A stretch of DNA of 44,546 nucleotides from an uncultured Maritimibacter sp. (lineage in GTDB: Bacteria > Pseudomonadota > Alphaproteobacteria > Rhodobacterales > Rhodobacteraceae). A model generated the notes under the pieces. The model ran no database searches, was not told the origin of the DNA, and was given only the letters and a program-made list of their open reading frames with translations. Location: positions 1 through 44,546 of the forward strand of contig CAJXYS010000027.1 in the NCBI GenBank assembly GCA_913063035.1, read 5' to 3'. The number at the start of each line of letters is the position of its first letter. Position 1 is the stretch's first letter. The translations under genes were made by a program, and so were the position numbers. This document shows positions 32,222 to 40,853 of this stretch, piece by piece.

Positions 32222-34915
32222 TCAGGCGGCGTGGCGGACGTGGCGCCGCGGCAGGGTCAGGCGGAAGGTCGTGCCGCTGCCCGCGTCGAGATAGGCGATG
32301 CTGCCGCCGAGATTGCGCATGATCTCGCGGCAGATCGCCAGGCCCAGCCCGGCACTGCCCGCGGCGGACTGGTCGGAAAGCCGGGCGAACTTCTCGAAGA
32401 TGATGGATTGCTGCTTTTCCGGGATGCCCGAGCCGTTATCCTCGAAATCGACCTCGATCCGGTCGGCGGTGGTGCGGACCACGATCCGCAGCTCCGGCGC
32501 GGCGGCATCGCAGTATTTCCGGGCGTTGCCGATCAGGTTGATGAAAACCTGTCGCAGGCGGTCGCAATCGGTGTAGATCGCCACGTTCTCGGCGCTGCGC
32601 TCGCGGCGAATGGCGAGCGGGCGTTCCGTGGCCATGGACGCGGTCGCGGTCACCGCACCGTCGAGGATCTCGGCCAGGTTTCCCGGCTCCTCGTGCAGCG
32701 TCACCTGGCCGTTTTCCAGCACGCTCAGGTCCAGCAGGTCATCGAGCAGCCGCGTCAGCCGCAGGCTCTCGTCATGGATGATCGAGGCATAGCGCTGGAA
32801 CTGCGCCGGGCCCAGCTCGCGGGAATCGCGCAGGATCTCGGAGAAGGCCCGGATCGACGACATGGGCGTGCGCAGCTCGTGGCTGATCTGGCTGAGGAAG
32901 GCGTCTTTCTGGATGCTGATCTCGGTCAGCTTGTCGTTGGCCTCGCGCAGCTGCGCGGCGGTCTCGGACAGCTCGCGGCTCTTGGCTTCGAGCCGGCTGG
33001 AATACTCCATGATCTGCGCGGTCTCGTCGGCCACAGCCAGCAGGTCCTCGACCGAAACCGCGGCGCCGCCGGTGATCTGGCCGACCATCGCATGTGCCGC
33101 GGCCGCACCGACCGACCCCGAGAGTTCGCGTTCGAGCCAGTCGATGAAATCCGGCGTCGGGTCCGGCAGGTTGCCCTCCTTGCCCTGGGCGCGCGCGGCT
33201 TCCTGGAAGAGCGCCTGCGCCTGGCGCGGGCCGAGGATGCGCTGCGCCATGACCGACAGATCCTCGGCCGCGGCCGAACCGCCGACCCAGCCGCCCGGGC
33301 CGCTCGAATGCTGGAAGACGTTGACGAATTGCGCGCCCTGCAGCCGTTCCATCGGCGACGGGAAGCTCACCAGCGATATGCCGACGAACAACAGCGTGTT
33401 GACCCCGAGGCTCCAGATCATCGCGTGGACCAGCGGGTCGCCGGTGTCGAGCCCCAGCAGCGCGCGCGGGCGCAGCAGCCCGATGCCGAAGGGCCCTTCG
33501 GCCAGGACGGCGGCCGGCATCAGCCAGGTGCCCTCGAAGCTTGGCAGGAAGAGCGTGTAGGCCCAGAGCCCGAAGCCTGCGACCAGCCCGGCCGCCGCCC
33601 CCTTGAGCGTCGCGCCGCGCCAGAAGATCCCGCCCAGAAGCGAGGGCAGCACCTGGGCCAGCCCGGCGAAGGAGATCAGCCCGATGGCGGCCAGCGCCTC
33701 GGTGCCGCCGGTGAAGCTGTAATAGGTGTAGCCGAGCAGCAGGATACCCGCGATGGAGAACCGCCTGGCCCGCAGCACCACCGTCCGCACGTCGCCCGAG
33801 AAGCTGGCACCGCCCGTCCGCAGCCGCAGCCAGAGCGGCATCACGATATGGTTCGACACCATGGTCGAGACCGCGATGGCGGCCACGATCACCATCGAGG
33901 TGGCCGAGGAAAAGCCGCCGAGGAAGGCGAGCATCGCCAGGCCTTCCCGATCGAAGGCCAGCGGCAGGGTCAGCACGTAGAGATCCGGGTTCTCGCCCGC
34001 GGGCAGCGTCGAGAGCCCCACCACCGCGATCGGCAGCACGAAGAGGCTCATCAGGAAAAGATAGAGTGGAAACGCCCAGGACGCGGTGGCGAGATGGCGC
34101 TCGTCGGAATTCTCGACCACCGTCACCTGAAACATCCGCGGCAGCGTCAGCACGGCCGCCGCCGACAGGAAGATCAGCGGCGCCCAGCGCCCGCCCCCGC
34201 CCTGCCACTCGGCGATGGGCGAGGCGTCGATCCGGTCGAGGATGTCGCCCGCGCCCCCGGCCACGCCCCAGACCACGAAGATGCCGACCGAGAGCAGCGC
34301 CACCAGCTTGACGACCGCCTCCACGGCGATGGCGGTCACCACGCCGTGGTGGCGTTCGTTGGCGTCGAGGTTGCGGGTCCCGAAGACGATGGTGAAGACG
34401 GTCAGGCCGGCCGCGACCCAGAAGGCGGTCGCGGTGCGGTCCGGCACCTGCCAGCCCTCGACCGCGGCGGCGGAAAAGACGTTGAAGCTCAGCGTGACCG
34501 ACTGGAGTTGCAGCGCGATATAGGGCGTGGTGCCCACCACCGCGAGCAGCGTGACGATCACGGCCAGCAGGTTCGACTTGCCGTAGCGCGACGAGATCAG
34601 GTCGGCGATCGAGGTGATCCGCTGCGCCCGGCCGATGCGGACGAGCTTGCGCAGCAGCCACCACCAGCCGACGAAGACGATGGTCGGCCCGAGATAGATG
34701 GTCATGAACTCGAGACCCGACCGCGCCGCGTAGCCAACCGCACCGTAGAAGGTCCAGGCGGTGCAGTAGACCGACAGCGACAGCGTGTAGACCAGTGGCG
34801 AGCGCAGCCAGCCCAGCCGCCCGGCATCCGCGCGCCGTTCCGCGGCGAAGGCCACGAGGAAGAGAAAGATCACATAGCCGATGCAGACGGCGACGAGCAG
34901 GTCGAAGGGGACCAT
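32222..34915 (-). CDS. Sodium/solute symporter-type sensor histidine kinase (CrbS/CbrA-like)
   Basis: 897 residues. Residues 1-about 530 are a multi-spanning sodium:solute symporter (SSS) domain (PLVYTLSLSVYCTAWTFYGA, GYAARSGLEFMTIYLGPTIV, AFLGGFSSATSMVIVAAIAV). A helical segment at about 545-640 fits the STAC linker known from such proteins. A coiled coil then leads to HisKA with the phospho-acceptor histidine near residue 677 in QISHELRTPMSSIRAF, and HATPase with NLIGNARKY, DNGSGIP and GSAGLGLAI. No PAS and no C-terminal receiver are seen. CrbS controls acetyl-CoA synthetase in other proteobacteria, and acs is nearby. Start ATG 34915 overlaps the stop of the small membrane protein gene by one base. 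Confidence 0.93.
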   Translation of the reverse strand: MVPFDLLVAVCIGYVIFLFLVAFAAERRADAGRLGWLRSPLVYTLSLSVYCTAWTFYGAVGYAARSGLEFMTIYLGPTIVFVGWWWLLRKLVRIGRAQRITSIADLISSRYGKSNLLAVIVTLLAVVGTTPYIALQLQSVTLSFNVFSAAAVEGWQVPDRTATAFWVAAGLTVFTIVFGTRNLDANERHHGVVTAIAVEAVVKLVALLSVGIFVVWGVAGGAGDILDRIDASPIAEWQGGGGRWAPLIFLSAAAVLTLPRMFQVTVVENSDERHLATASWAFPLYLFLMSLFVLPIAVVGLSTLPAGENPDLYVLTLPLAFDREGLAMLAFLGGFSSATSMVIVAAIAVSTMVSNHIVMPLWLRLRTGGASFSGDVRTVVLRARRFSIAGILLLGYTYYSFTGGTEALAAIGLISFAGLAQVLPSLLGGIFWRGATLKGAAAGLVAGFGLWAYTLFLPSFEGTWLMPAAVLAEGPFGIGLLRPRALLGLDTGDPLVHAMIWSLGVNTLLFVGISLVSFPSPMERLQGAQFVNVFQHSSGPGGWVGGSAAAEDLSVMAQRILGPRQAQALFQEAARAQGKEGNLPDPTPDFIDWLERELSGSVGAAAAHAMVGQITGGAAVSVEDLLAVADETAQIMEYSSRLEAKSRELSETAAQLREANDKLTEISIQKDAFLSQISHELRTPMSSIRAFSEILRDSRELGPAQFQRYASIIHDESLRLTRLLDDLLDLSVLENGQVTLHEEPGNLAEILDGAVTATASMATERPLAIRRERSAENVAIYTDCDRLRQVFINLIGNARKYCDAAAPELRIVVRTTADRIEVDFEDNGSGIPEKQQSIIFEKFARLSDQSAAGSAGLGLAICREIMRNLGGSIAYLDAGSGTTFRLTLPRRHVRHAA

Positions 34916-35175
34916 CAGTCCTCCGTCGGGCGGACGCCGCGCAGGCGCCGCGCGAGCAGCGCGGCGGCGAGGATCAGCAGGAACCAGACGCCGAAGAAAT
35001 AGAGCCCGGCCGCGCGGGTCGATCCGGTCTCGCCCGGCCCGGTGCCGAGCCCGACCAGCGGCATCACGAAGAGCACCGCGGCCATGACCGGCAGGATCAG
35101 CGCCGCGTCCTGCAGCCGGCGGCGGCGATAGCTGCGCCGCTCGAGGAACAGCGCCCTGCGCTGCGCGGCCCTCAC
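34915..35175 (-). CDS. Small two-helix membrane protein between kinase and response regulator
   Basis: 86 residues. An arginine-rich N-terminus (ALFLERRSYRRRRLQ) is followed by two hydrophobic segments, ALILPVMAAVLFVMPLVG and AGLYFFGVWFLLILAAALLA, and a short basic end, so both termini probably face the cytoplasm. It starts at GTG 35175 in GTGA overlap with the response-regulator stop, and its stop overlaps the kinase start. I do not recognise the family. Small two-helix proteins of the YjcH/DUF485 and DUF4212 kinds accompany SSS transporters, so a partner role for the kinase's SSS domain is a reasonable inference. Confidence 0.8.
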   Translation of the reverse strand: MRAAQRRALFLERRSYRRRRLQDAALILPVMAAVLFVMPLVGLGTGPGETGSTRAAGLYFFGVWFLLILAAALLARRLRGVRPTED

Positions 35176-35540
35176 GACGCCACCAGGTCCCGGACCGAGT
35201 CCAGGACCTCCTGGTTCGAGAACGGCTTGGTCATGAAGCGGCTGGCGCCGTAGGTCTCGGCCATCTCGCGGTCGCGGCTCTGTCCCTTGGCGGTCAGCAG
35301 CAGAACCGGCAGCGCGGCGGTGCCCTCGGCCGCGCGCAGGTCGCGCAGGATGTCGTAGCCGCTCCGGTTGGGCAGCATCACGTCGAGGATCACGATATCC
35401 GGCCCCTCGCGGTCGACGATGTCCACGGCGTCGGCCCCGTCCGAGTGGGTCGATACCGTCCAGCCATCGCGTTCCAGGATGAAGCGGATCGCCTCGATGA
35501 TGTTCGGTTCGTCCTCGATCAGAAGGACATGTTTGCCCAT
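35172..35540 (-). CDS. Single-domain response regulator (receiver only)
   Basis: 122 residues, one CheY-like receiver and nothing else. Acidic pocket E9/D10, phospho-acceptor D53 in IVILDVMLPNRSG, T83 in LLLTAKG and K105 in MTKPFS. No DNA-binding or enzymatic output domain follows, and there is no room for one before the stop, which overlaps the next start (GTGA). It is the obvious partner for the adjacent symporter-kinase. GGGGGAG lies 6 bases before ATG 35540. How the signal leaves this protein is not evident. The ScfR-like regulator upstream is a candidate. Confidence 0.95.
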   Translation of the reverse strand: MGKHVLLIEDEPNIIEAIRFILERDGWTVSTHSDGADAVDIVDREGPDIVILDVMLPNRSGYDILRDLRAAEGTAALPVLLLTAKGQSRDREMAETYGASRFMTKPFSNQEVLDSVRDLVAS

Positions 35541-35612
35541 CTGTCGCTCCCCCCTTCGTTTCGCGTTTTCTTGCTTGTTTTGGGGATCATAATGCCCGCT
35601 TTCGCAGCCGTG

Positions 35613-36914
35613 TCAAAATTCCTCTCGCAGGATCGACGGCTCGCGCCGCGCCACGCAGTCGGCGCGGGGACAGATGCGGCAGCTCGTGCCCACCGCGAAG
35701 ACGGTTTCGCCCGGCGCCGGCGCGGCCTCGCCGGCGTCGAGAAATAGCATGCCGGCCTCCACCACCTGTGGCCCGCCGAACCCCGACGGGGCGACGGGCT
35801 GGCACATCGCATAGGCCAGGAAGCGGGTCTCGTCGGGGGTCTCCATCACCGCGCGCACCGGCGCCGTGGGCCGGATCAGCGCCTGGTAGAGCGGCCAGAG
35901 CGGACAGGCCGCCCCGTAGCGCGGCAGCGAGAAACCGGGCAGCGGCTTGCGAAAGGTCACGGTCCCCGAGCCGTCGCAGGCGACGAGACCGAACTCCGGC
36001 CGCCCCTCGCGCGTTGGCAGGCTGGCGAGCCGGCGGAAGACGGTCAGCAGATCGGTGTCGAAGTCCGCGGCCAGCCGGGCCGGGTCGTAGCCCAGCCGCT
36101 CGGCGGCGGGTTCGAACCGGTCGAGCGGCACCGCCCGCGCATCGGCCGCGTAGCGGTCCAGGTAGCCCCGCGCCATGCGCGCGGCCGCCGGGGCGTCCAG
36201 CGCGGGCGCCGCCTCGATCAGCGGCTCGGGATCGCCGCCGGCCTCGAGCGCGGGGAAATGGTAGCCATGGGCCTCGGCGAAGGCCGCGGTCGCGTCGGGC
36301 GCGGTGGCAAAGCCGGTCTCCTCGCGCGAGAGCCGGTCGAAATGCGCCACCAGCGCCTGGCTGGTCTCGGACAGGCGCTGGCTGTCGCGGAAGATGTTGC
36401 CGTGGAAACGCTCGCGCCATTCGGGCTCGATGTCGGGGGTCTGCGCCAGGATCGAGGAGGCCGAGCGGATCGCGGTCACGGTCGAGAGGATCTCGTGAAC
36501 AGACTCGGCCAGGAAAGGGTCGTGGGTCAGGCGATCCGAAAGGCTGTCGACCGCCTCCTCCAGGGCCGAGATCCGGTCGTGCAGCGCCGCGACGCTGCGC
36601 GCCCAGCCGGGAAAACGGCCGGCCAGTTCCTCGGCGCGGTCAAGCTCCGCGCCGGCGTCCTCGACCCGCGCGGCGGCGGCGCGCAGCGCCTCGAGCAGCG
36701 CGGCCTCCGCCCCCTCGGTCAGCGCCGCGACCTCGACGCCGAGCACGCGCGAGATGTCGATCAGCAGCTTGCCGCCGATTCCCCGGCGGTTGTGCTCGAT
36801 CAGGTTGAGATAGGAGGGCGAGATCCCGACCTGGCGGGCCAGATCGGCCTGGCGCAGCCCCATGCCGGCGCGCCGTTCGCGGATCCGCGTTCCGGTGAGC
36901 GTGTCTGACCCCAC
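35613..36914 (-). CDS. ScfR-like short-chain acyl-responsive transcriptional regulator
   Basis: 433 residues from GTG 36914, which has AGGGG 7 bases upstream and gives the family-like start DTLTGTRIRERRAGMGLRQ. An ATG at 36950 would add 12 residues with a weak ribosome site. The N-terminal XRE-type helix-turn-helix spans about residues 6-60 (ARQVGISPSYLNLIEHNRRG). The rest includes a helical segment (about 80-190) and the C-terminal ScfR domain with VRAVMETPDETRFLAYAM. Cysteines cluster near the end: C412, C415 and C420 in CRICPRADC, with C337 and C371 upstream. RamB/ScfR proteins control acetate and propionate genes and sense short-chain acyl compounds. Divergent from the ABC operon, and probably in one operon with the response regulator and kinase. 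Confidence 0.88.
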   Translation of the reverse strand: MGSDTLTGTRIRERRAGMGLRQADLARQVGISPSYLNLIEHNRRGIGGKLLIDISRVLGVEVAALTEGAEAALLEALRAAAARVEDAGAELDRAEELAGRFPGWARSVAALHDRISALEEAVDSLSDRLTHDPFLAESVHEILSTVTAIRSASSILAQTPDIEPEWRERFHGNIFRDSQRLSETSQALVAHFDRLSREETGFATAPDATAAFAEAHGYHFPALEAGGDPEPLIEAAPALDAPAAARMARGYLDRYAADARAVPLDRFEPAAERLGYDPARLAADFDTDLLTVFRRLASLPTREGRPEFGLVACDGSGTVTFRKPLPGFSLPRYGAACPLWPLYQALIRPTAPVRAVMETPDETRFLAYAMCQPVAPSGFGGPQVVEAGMLFLDAGEAAPAPGETVFAVGTSCRICPRADCVARREPSILREEF

Positions 36915-36962
36915 GTCAAAGCCCCTGATAAAAGGCCGGGAATCCGGCATCGCGTCAATTCG

Positions 36963-37000
36963 TTTACAGAAGCAGGCCGCTTTCTGTCCATAACTTTACA
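36963..37000. promoter_or_regulatory. Possible operator: TTTACA direct repeat in the scfR-ABC intergenic region
   Basis: The divergent region 36915-37123 is AT-rich compared with its surroundings. TTTACA occurs at 36963-36968 and again at 36995-37000, 32 bases apart, about three helical turns. Further down lie two TTGTT-containing segments around 37008 and 37025. One or both could be bound by the ScfR-like protein. Short repeats in an AT-rich stretch can also arise by chance. Confidence 0.3.
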
Positions 37001-37027
37001 AAAAAATTGTTACTCTGCAAGCAGTTG

Positions 37028-37057
37028 TTGCGAAATTTTCGGATCATGCCCGATAAT
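37028..37057 (+). promoter_or_regulatory. Predicted promoter of the ABC transporter operon
   Basis: TTGCGA (37028-37033) and GATAAT (37052-37057) with an 18-base spacer, upstream of the substrate-binding protein start at 37124. Leader length would be about 60 bases. A moderate match only. Confidence 0.4.
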
Positions 37058-37123
37058 AAGGCGTCCCTGAAAAGGGTCCGGCGCCGTGAGGAGGATGGCG
37101 TCGTCAAACTTAGGGAGGATTAT

Positions 37124-38497
37124 ATGTCCAATTCGAACTTCACCCGCCGGGGTGTCCTGAAGACCAGCGCGGTCGCCGGTGCGGGGCTCGCCCTGCCGAC
37201 GATCTTCACGAACCGCGCCAACGCCTTCACCAACGAGCCCACCGGCTCGACGGTCACGCTCGGCTTCAACGTGCCGCAGACCGGCCCCTACGCGGACGAA
37301 GGCGCCGACGAGCTGCGCGCCTACCAGCTTGCGGTCGAGCACCTCAACGGCGAGGGCGACGGCGGCATGATCAACACCTTCTCGTCGAAGACGCTGGACG
37401 GCACCGGCATCCTCGGCAAGAAAGTCGAGTACGTCACCGGCGACACCCAGACGAAGTCGGACGCCGCGCGCGCCTCTGCCCGGTCGATGATCGAGAAGGA
37501 CGGCGCCATCATGATCACCGGCGGGTCGTCCTCGGGCGTCGCCGTGGCGGTGCAGGCGCTCTGCCAGGAGGCGGGCGTGATCTTCATGGCCGGCCTGACC
37601 CACTCCAACGACACGACCGGCAAGGACAAGAAGGCCAACGGCTTCCGCCACTTCTTCAATTCCTACATGTCGGGCGCGGCGCTGGCGCCGGTGCTGGCCA
37701 ACGCCTATGGCAACGACCGGAAGGCCTATCACCTGACGGCCGACTACAACTGGGGTTACACCACCGAGGAAGCGGTCCGGAACTCGACCGAGGCGCTTGG
37801 CTGGGAAACGGTGGCCGCGGTGAAGACGCCGCTGACGCAGACGGACTTCTCGTCCTACATCGCGCCGGTGCTGCAGTCGGGCGCCGACGTGCTGGTGCTG
37901 AACCACTACGGCGGCAACATGGTGAACTCGCTCACCAACGCCGTGCAGTTCGGCCTGCGCGACAAGATGGTCAACGACAAGAACTTCGAGATCGTCGTGC
38001 CGCTCTACTCGCGCCTGATGGCGCGCGGCGCCGGTGCCAACGTTAAGGGCATCTACGGCTCCACGAACTGGCACTGGTCGCTGAGCCAGGGCTTCACCAC
38101 CCCGGACGGCACCGAGGTCGCGCCGGACGCGGCGTCCGCCGCCTTCGTGAAGTCCTTCGGCGAGAAGTACGGCTTCCCGCCGAGCCAGGCCGCGCACACC
38201 TGCTACTGCCAGACCATCCTCTACGCGGATGCCGTCAACCGGGCGGGCAGCTTCAACCCCTGCGCCGTGGTCGAGGCTCTCGAGGGCTTCGAGTTCGACG
38301 GTCTGGGCAACGGCCCGACGCTCTACCGCGCCGAGGATCACCAGTGCTTCAAGGACGTGCTGGTCGTGCGCGGGAAGGAGAACCCGCAGTCCGAGTTCGA
38401 CCTCCTCGAGGTCGTCGAGGTCACCCCGGTCGGACAGGTCACCTACGACCCGTCGATCTTCGGCGGAGATCTCGGCTCCTGCAACCCGGGCGCCTGA
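37124..38497 (+). CDS. ABC transporter substrate-binding protein (branched-chain amino acid/amide type)
   Basis: 457 residues. A Tat-type signal peptide with the twin arginine in TRRGVLK, a hydrophobic stretch GAGLALPTIF and an ANA cleavage site near residue 33. The mature protein has the type I periplasmic-binding fold: VTLGFNVPQTGPYADEGADE, the GGSSSGVAVAVQALCQEAGV loop, LTADYNWGYTTEEAV and FSSYIAPVLQSGADVLVLN. It delivers a substrate to the permeases encoded downstream. The fold is used for branched-chain amino acids, urea, amides and other small ligands. The substrate cannot be read from sequence. Start ATG 37124 has GGGAGGA upstream. The frame continues upstream to 37007 without a signal. 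Confidence 0.92.
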   Translation: MSNSNFTRRGVLKTSAVAGAGLALPTIFTNRANAFTNEPTGSTVTLGFNVPQTGPYADEGADELRAYQLAVEHLNGEGDGGMINTFSSKTLDGTGILGKKVEYVTGDTQTKSDAARASARSMIEKDGAIMITGGSSSGVAVAVQALCQEAGVIFMAGLTHSNDTTGKDKKANGFRHFFNSYMSGAALAPVLANAYGNDRKAYHLTADYNWGYTTEEAVRNSTEALGWETVAAVKTPLTQTDFSSYIAPVLQSGADVLVLNHYGGNMVNSLTNAVQFGLRDKMVNDKNFEIVVPLYSRLMARGAGANVKGIYGSTNWHWSLSQGFTTPDGTEVAPDAASAAFVKSFGEKYGFPPSQAAHTCYCQTILYADAVNRAGSFNPCAVVEALEGFEFDGLGNGPTLYRAEDHQCFKDVLVVRGKENPQSEFDLLEVVEVTPVGQVTYDPSIFGGDLGSCNPGA

Positions 38498-38509
38498 TCC
38501 AAACCAGAG

Positions 38510-38536
38510 CCGGCCGCGCGCATCCCGCGCGGCCGG
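38510..38536 (+). other. Perfect 11-bp hairpin after the substrate-binding protein gene
   Basis: 38510-38520 pairs exactly with 38526-38536 around a 5-base loop in the 103-base gap before the first permease gene. No T-run follows, so full termination is unlikely. Stems of this kind after binding-protein genes can stabilise the upstream message and raise binding protein over permease. Confidence 0.6.
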
Positions 38537-38600
38537 ACCGCTTTCACGAGGCCGCGACGCCCGTGCGCCGGCCGCGTATGTCAAGTCATAGGTGGGGACA

Positions 38601-39632
38601 ATGGACGCCATCCTTCTGCAAATCCTGAACGGCCTCGACAAGGGCAGCGCCTACGCGCTGATCGCTCTGGGCCTTACGCTCATCTTCGGCACGCTGGGTG
38701 TCGTGAACTTCGCCCACGGGGCGCTGTTCATGATCGGCGCCTTCTGTGCCGTGACGCTGCAGCGTTTCCTGAGCCTGTCCTTCGAGACGGTGGACCCCAC
38801 CCAGACGGACTTCCTCGGCAACCCGCTCAAGGTCAAGACGCCGTATGTCGAACACTGGTTCGGCCCCGAGATCGGCGGCGCGATCATAGACTGGTCGGTG
38901 CCGCTCGCGATCCTCGTCGCGATCCCGGTGATGGTCGCGGTCGGCTTCATCATGGAGCGCGGCCTGATCAAGCATTTCTATCGCCGCCCCCATGCCGACC
39001 AGATCCTCGTGACCTTCGGCCTGGCGATCGTGCTGCAGGAAATCATCAAGTATTTCTACGGCGCCAACCCGATCCCCACCCCGGCCCCGGACATGTTCGC
39101 CGGCAGCCTGGACTTCGGCGCGCTCGTCGGCATGGCCGAGAACTCGATCATCTACCCCTACTGGCGGCTGGTCTACTTCGCCTTCGCCGCGGTGATCATC
39201 GGATCGGTCTTCGCCTTCCTCCAGTTCACCACCTTCGGGATGGTGGTCCGCGCCGGCATGGCCGACCGCGAAACGGTGGGGCTGCTCGGCATCAACATCG
39301 ACAAGCGGTTCACCATCATGTTCGGCATCGCCGCCGCCGTGGCGGGCCTGGCCGGCGTGATGTACACGCCGATCAACGCGCCGAACTACCACATGGGGAT
39401 GGACTTCCTCGTGCTCAGCTTCGTCGTGGTGGTCGTCGGCGGCATGGGCTCGCTGCCGGGCGCCGTGCTGGCGGGCTTCCTGCTGGGCATCCTCGAGAGC
39501 TTCGCCTCGATGAAGGAAGTCATCGACCTCATTCCCGGCATCAACCAGATCATCATCTACCTGGTCGCCATCATCATTCTGCTGACACGTCCGCGGGGCC
39601 TCATGGGCCGCAAGGGCGTTATGGAGGAATAA
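38601..39632 (+). CDS. Branched-chain amino acid-type ABC transporter permease (LivH-like)
   Basis: 343 residues from ATG 38601, with GGTGGGG just before it. An in-frame GTG at 38592 is less likely. Typical LivH opening: LLQILNGLDKGSAYALIALG, LIFGTLGVVNFAHGALFMIG. Central helices include ILVTFGLAIVLQEIIKYFYG. The cytoplasmic EAA-like loop is FGMVVRAGMADRETVGLLGI, followed by VVVVGGMGSLPGAVLAGFLL. It forms half of the inner-membrane channel with the next gene product. An unusual inserted segment near residues 60-90 (VDPTQTDFLGNPLKVKTPY) lies between the first helices. Confidence 0.93.
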   Translation: MDAILLQILNGLDKGSAYALIALGLTLIFGTLGVVNFAHGALFMIGAFCAVTLQRFLSLSFETVDPTQTDFLGNPLKVKTPYVEHWFGPEIGGAIIDWSVPLAILVAIPVMVAVGFIMERGLIKHFYRRPHADQILVTFGLAIVLQEIIKYFYGANPIPTPAPDMFAGSLDFGALVGMAENSIIYPYWRLVYFAFAAVIIGSVFAFLQFTTFGMVVRAGMADRETVGLLGINIDKRFTIMFGIAAAVAGLAGVMYTPINAPNYHMGMDFLVLSFVVVVVGGMGSLPGAVLAGFLLGILESFASMKEVIDLIPGINQIIIYLVAIIILLTRPRGLMGRKGVMEE

Positions 39633-39635
39633 GCC

Positions 39636-40841
39636 ATGCTTGGTCTCGGCAAGAAAGACATCGCCCTCTTCATGATCGTCGCGCTGCTGACTCTGCTGGC
39701 GCCCTTCATCCTCAACCCCTTCCCCGAAGGCTCGGAACTGGCGCAGTTCAACGCCGGCTATCCCGACCTGATGCAGCGCTTCGTGATCTTCGGGATCTTC
39801 GCCATCGGCTTCAACATCCTCTTCGGCCTGACGGGCTACCTCTCCTTCGGCCACGCGGCCTTCCTCGGGGTCGGGTCCTACGCGGCGATCTGGATGATGA
39901 AGCTGCTGACGATGAACGTGATCCCCGCGATCATCATGGCGGTGATCGTGGCCGGGCTCTTCTCGGTGCTGGTCGGCTACATCTCGCTACGGCGCTCGGG
40001 GATCTACTTCGCGATCCTGACGCTCGCCTTCGCGCAGATGTCCTATGCGCTGGCCTATTCGGTGCTGACCCCGATCACCGGGGGCGAAACCGGGCTGCAG
40101 CCCAAGGTCAGCGATCCGCGCCTTTTCGACGGCGCGCTGGCCGAGGGCGCGACGCCGCAGGCCAATCTCTTCGGGCTCGACATGGGCGCGAGTTACGAGA
40201 TGGCCGTGGGCAACTGGCTCTTTACCTTCAACGCCGGCTACTACGTCGCGGCCGCGGTGATGCTGGCCAGCTTCTACGTCGCCATCCGGATCTTCCGCTC
40301 GCCCTTCGGCATCATGCTGCGCGCGGTCAAGTCGAACCAGCAGCGGATGAACTACACCGGGCTGAACTCCAAGCCCTACACGCTGGCGGCCTTCGTCATC
40401 TCGGGCATGTATGCCGGCCTCGCCGGCGGCCTGATGGTGGCGATGGACACCCAGGTCGGCCCCGAGCGGATGTTCTGGACCGCCTCGGGCGAGGTGGTGC
40501 TGATGACCATCCTCGGCGGCGCGGGCACCCTGATCGGGCCGGTGCTGGGCGCGGGTATGATCAAGTACATGGAAAACATCGTTTCCAAGATCAACTCGGA
40601 CATCCTGCACACCTGGTTCGCCTTCCTGCCCGACGGGCTCGAGGACGTGCTGGTGGCCATGGTCTATCCCTTTGTCGGCAAGGGCTGGCACCTGACGCTG
40701 GGCATCGTCTTCATGCTGGTCGTCATCTTCCTGCCCGGCGGGCTGGTCGAGGGCGGACAGCGGATCATGAACCTCTTCCGCCGCAAGAAGCGCGCGGGCG
40801 ACGATTCCACCCCGGCGCCGAAATCGCACCCGGCCGAGTAA
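39636..40841 (+). CDS. Branched-chain amino acid-type ABC transporter permease (LivM-like)
   Basis: 401 residues. LivM family: [60 protein letters not shown], the cytoplasmic loop [20 protein letters not shown] and [20 protein letters not shown]. The C-terminus is long, basic and Pro-rich. It starts 3 bases after the LivH-like stop with GGAGGAA upstream. Together with the LivH-like protein it forms the translocation path. Confidence 0.93.
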   Translation: MLGLGKKDIALFMIVALLTLLAPFILNPFPEGSELAQFNAGYPDLMQRFVIFGIFAIGFNILFGLTGYLSFGHAAFLGVGSYAAIWMMKLLTMNVIPAIIMAVIVAGLFSVLVGYISLRRSGIYFAILTLAFAQMSYALAYSVLTPITGGETGLQPKVSDPRLFDGALAEGATPQANLFGLDMGASYEMAVGNWLFTFNAGYYVAAAVMLASFYVAIRIFRSPFGIMLRAVKSNQQRMNYTGLNSKPYTLAAFVISGMYAGLAGGLMVAMDTQVGPERMFWTASGEVVLMTILGGAGTLIGPVLGAGMIKYMENIVSKINSDILHTWFAFLPDGLEDVLVAMVYPFVGKGWHLTLGIVFMLVVIFLPGGLVEGGQRIMNLFRRKKRAGDDSTPAPKSHPAE

Positions 40842-40853
40842 GGAGACAGGCTG

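Noticed and set aside
32222-34915. Plain acetate permease ActP
   Set aside because: The SSS domain is followed by complete HisKA and HATPase domains with all motifs, so the protein is a sensor kinase.
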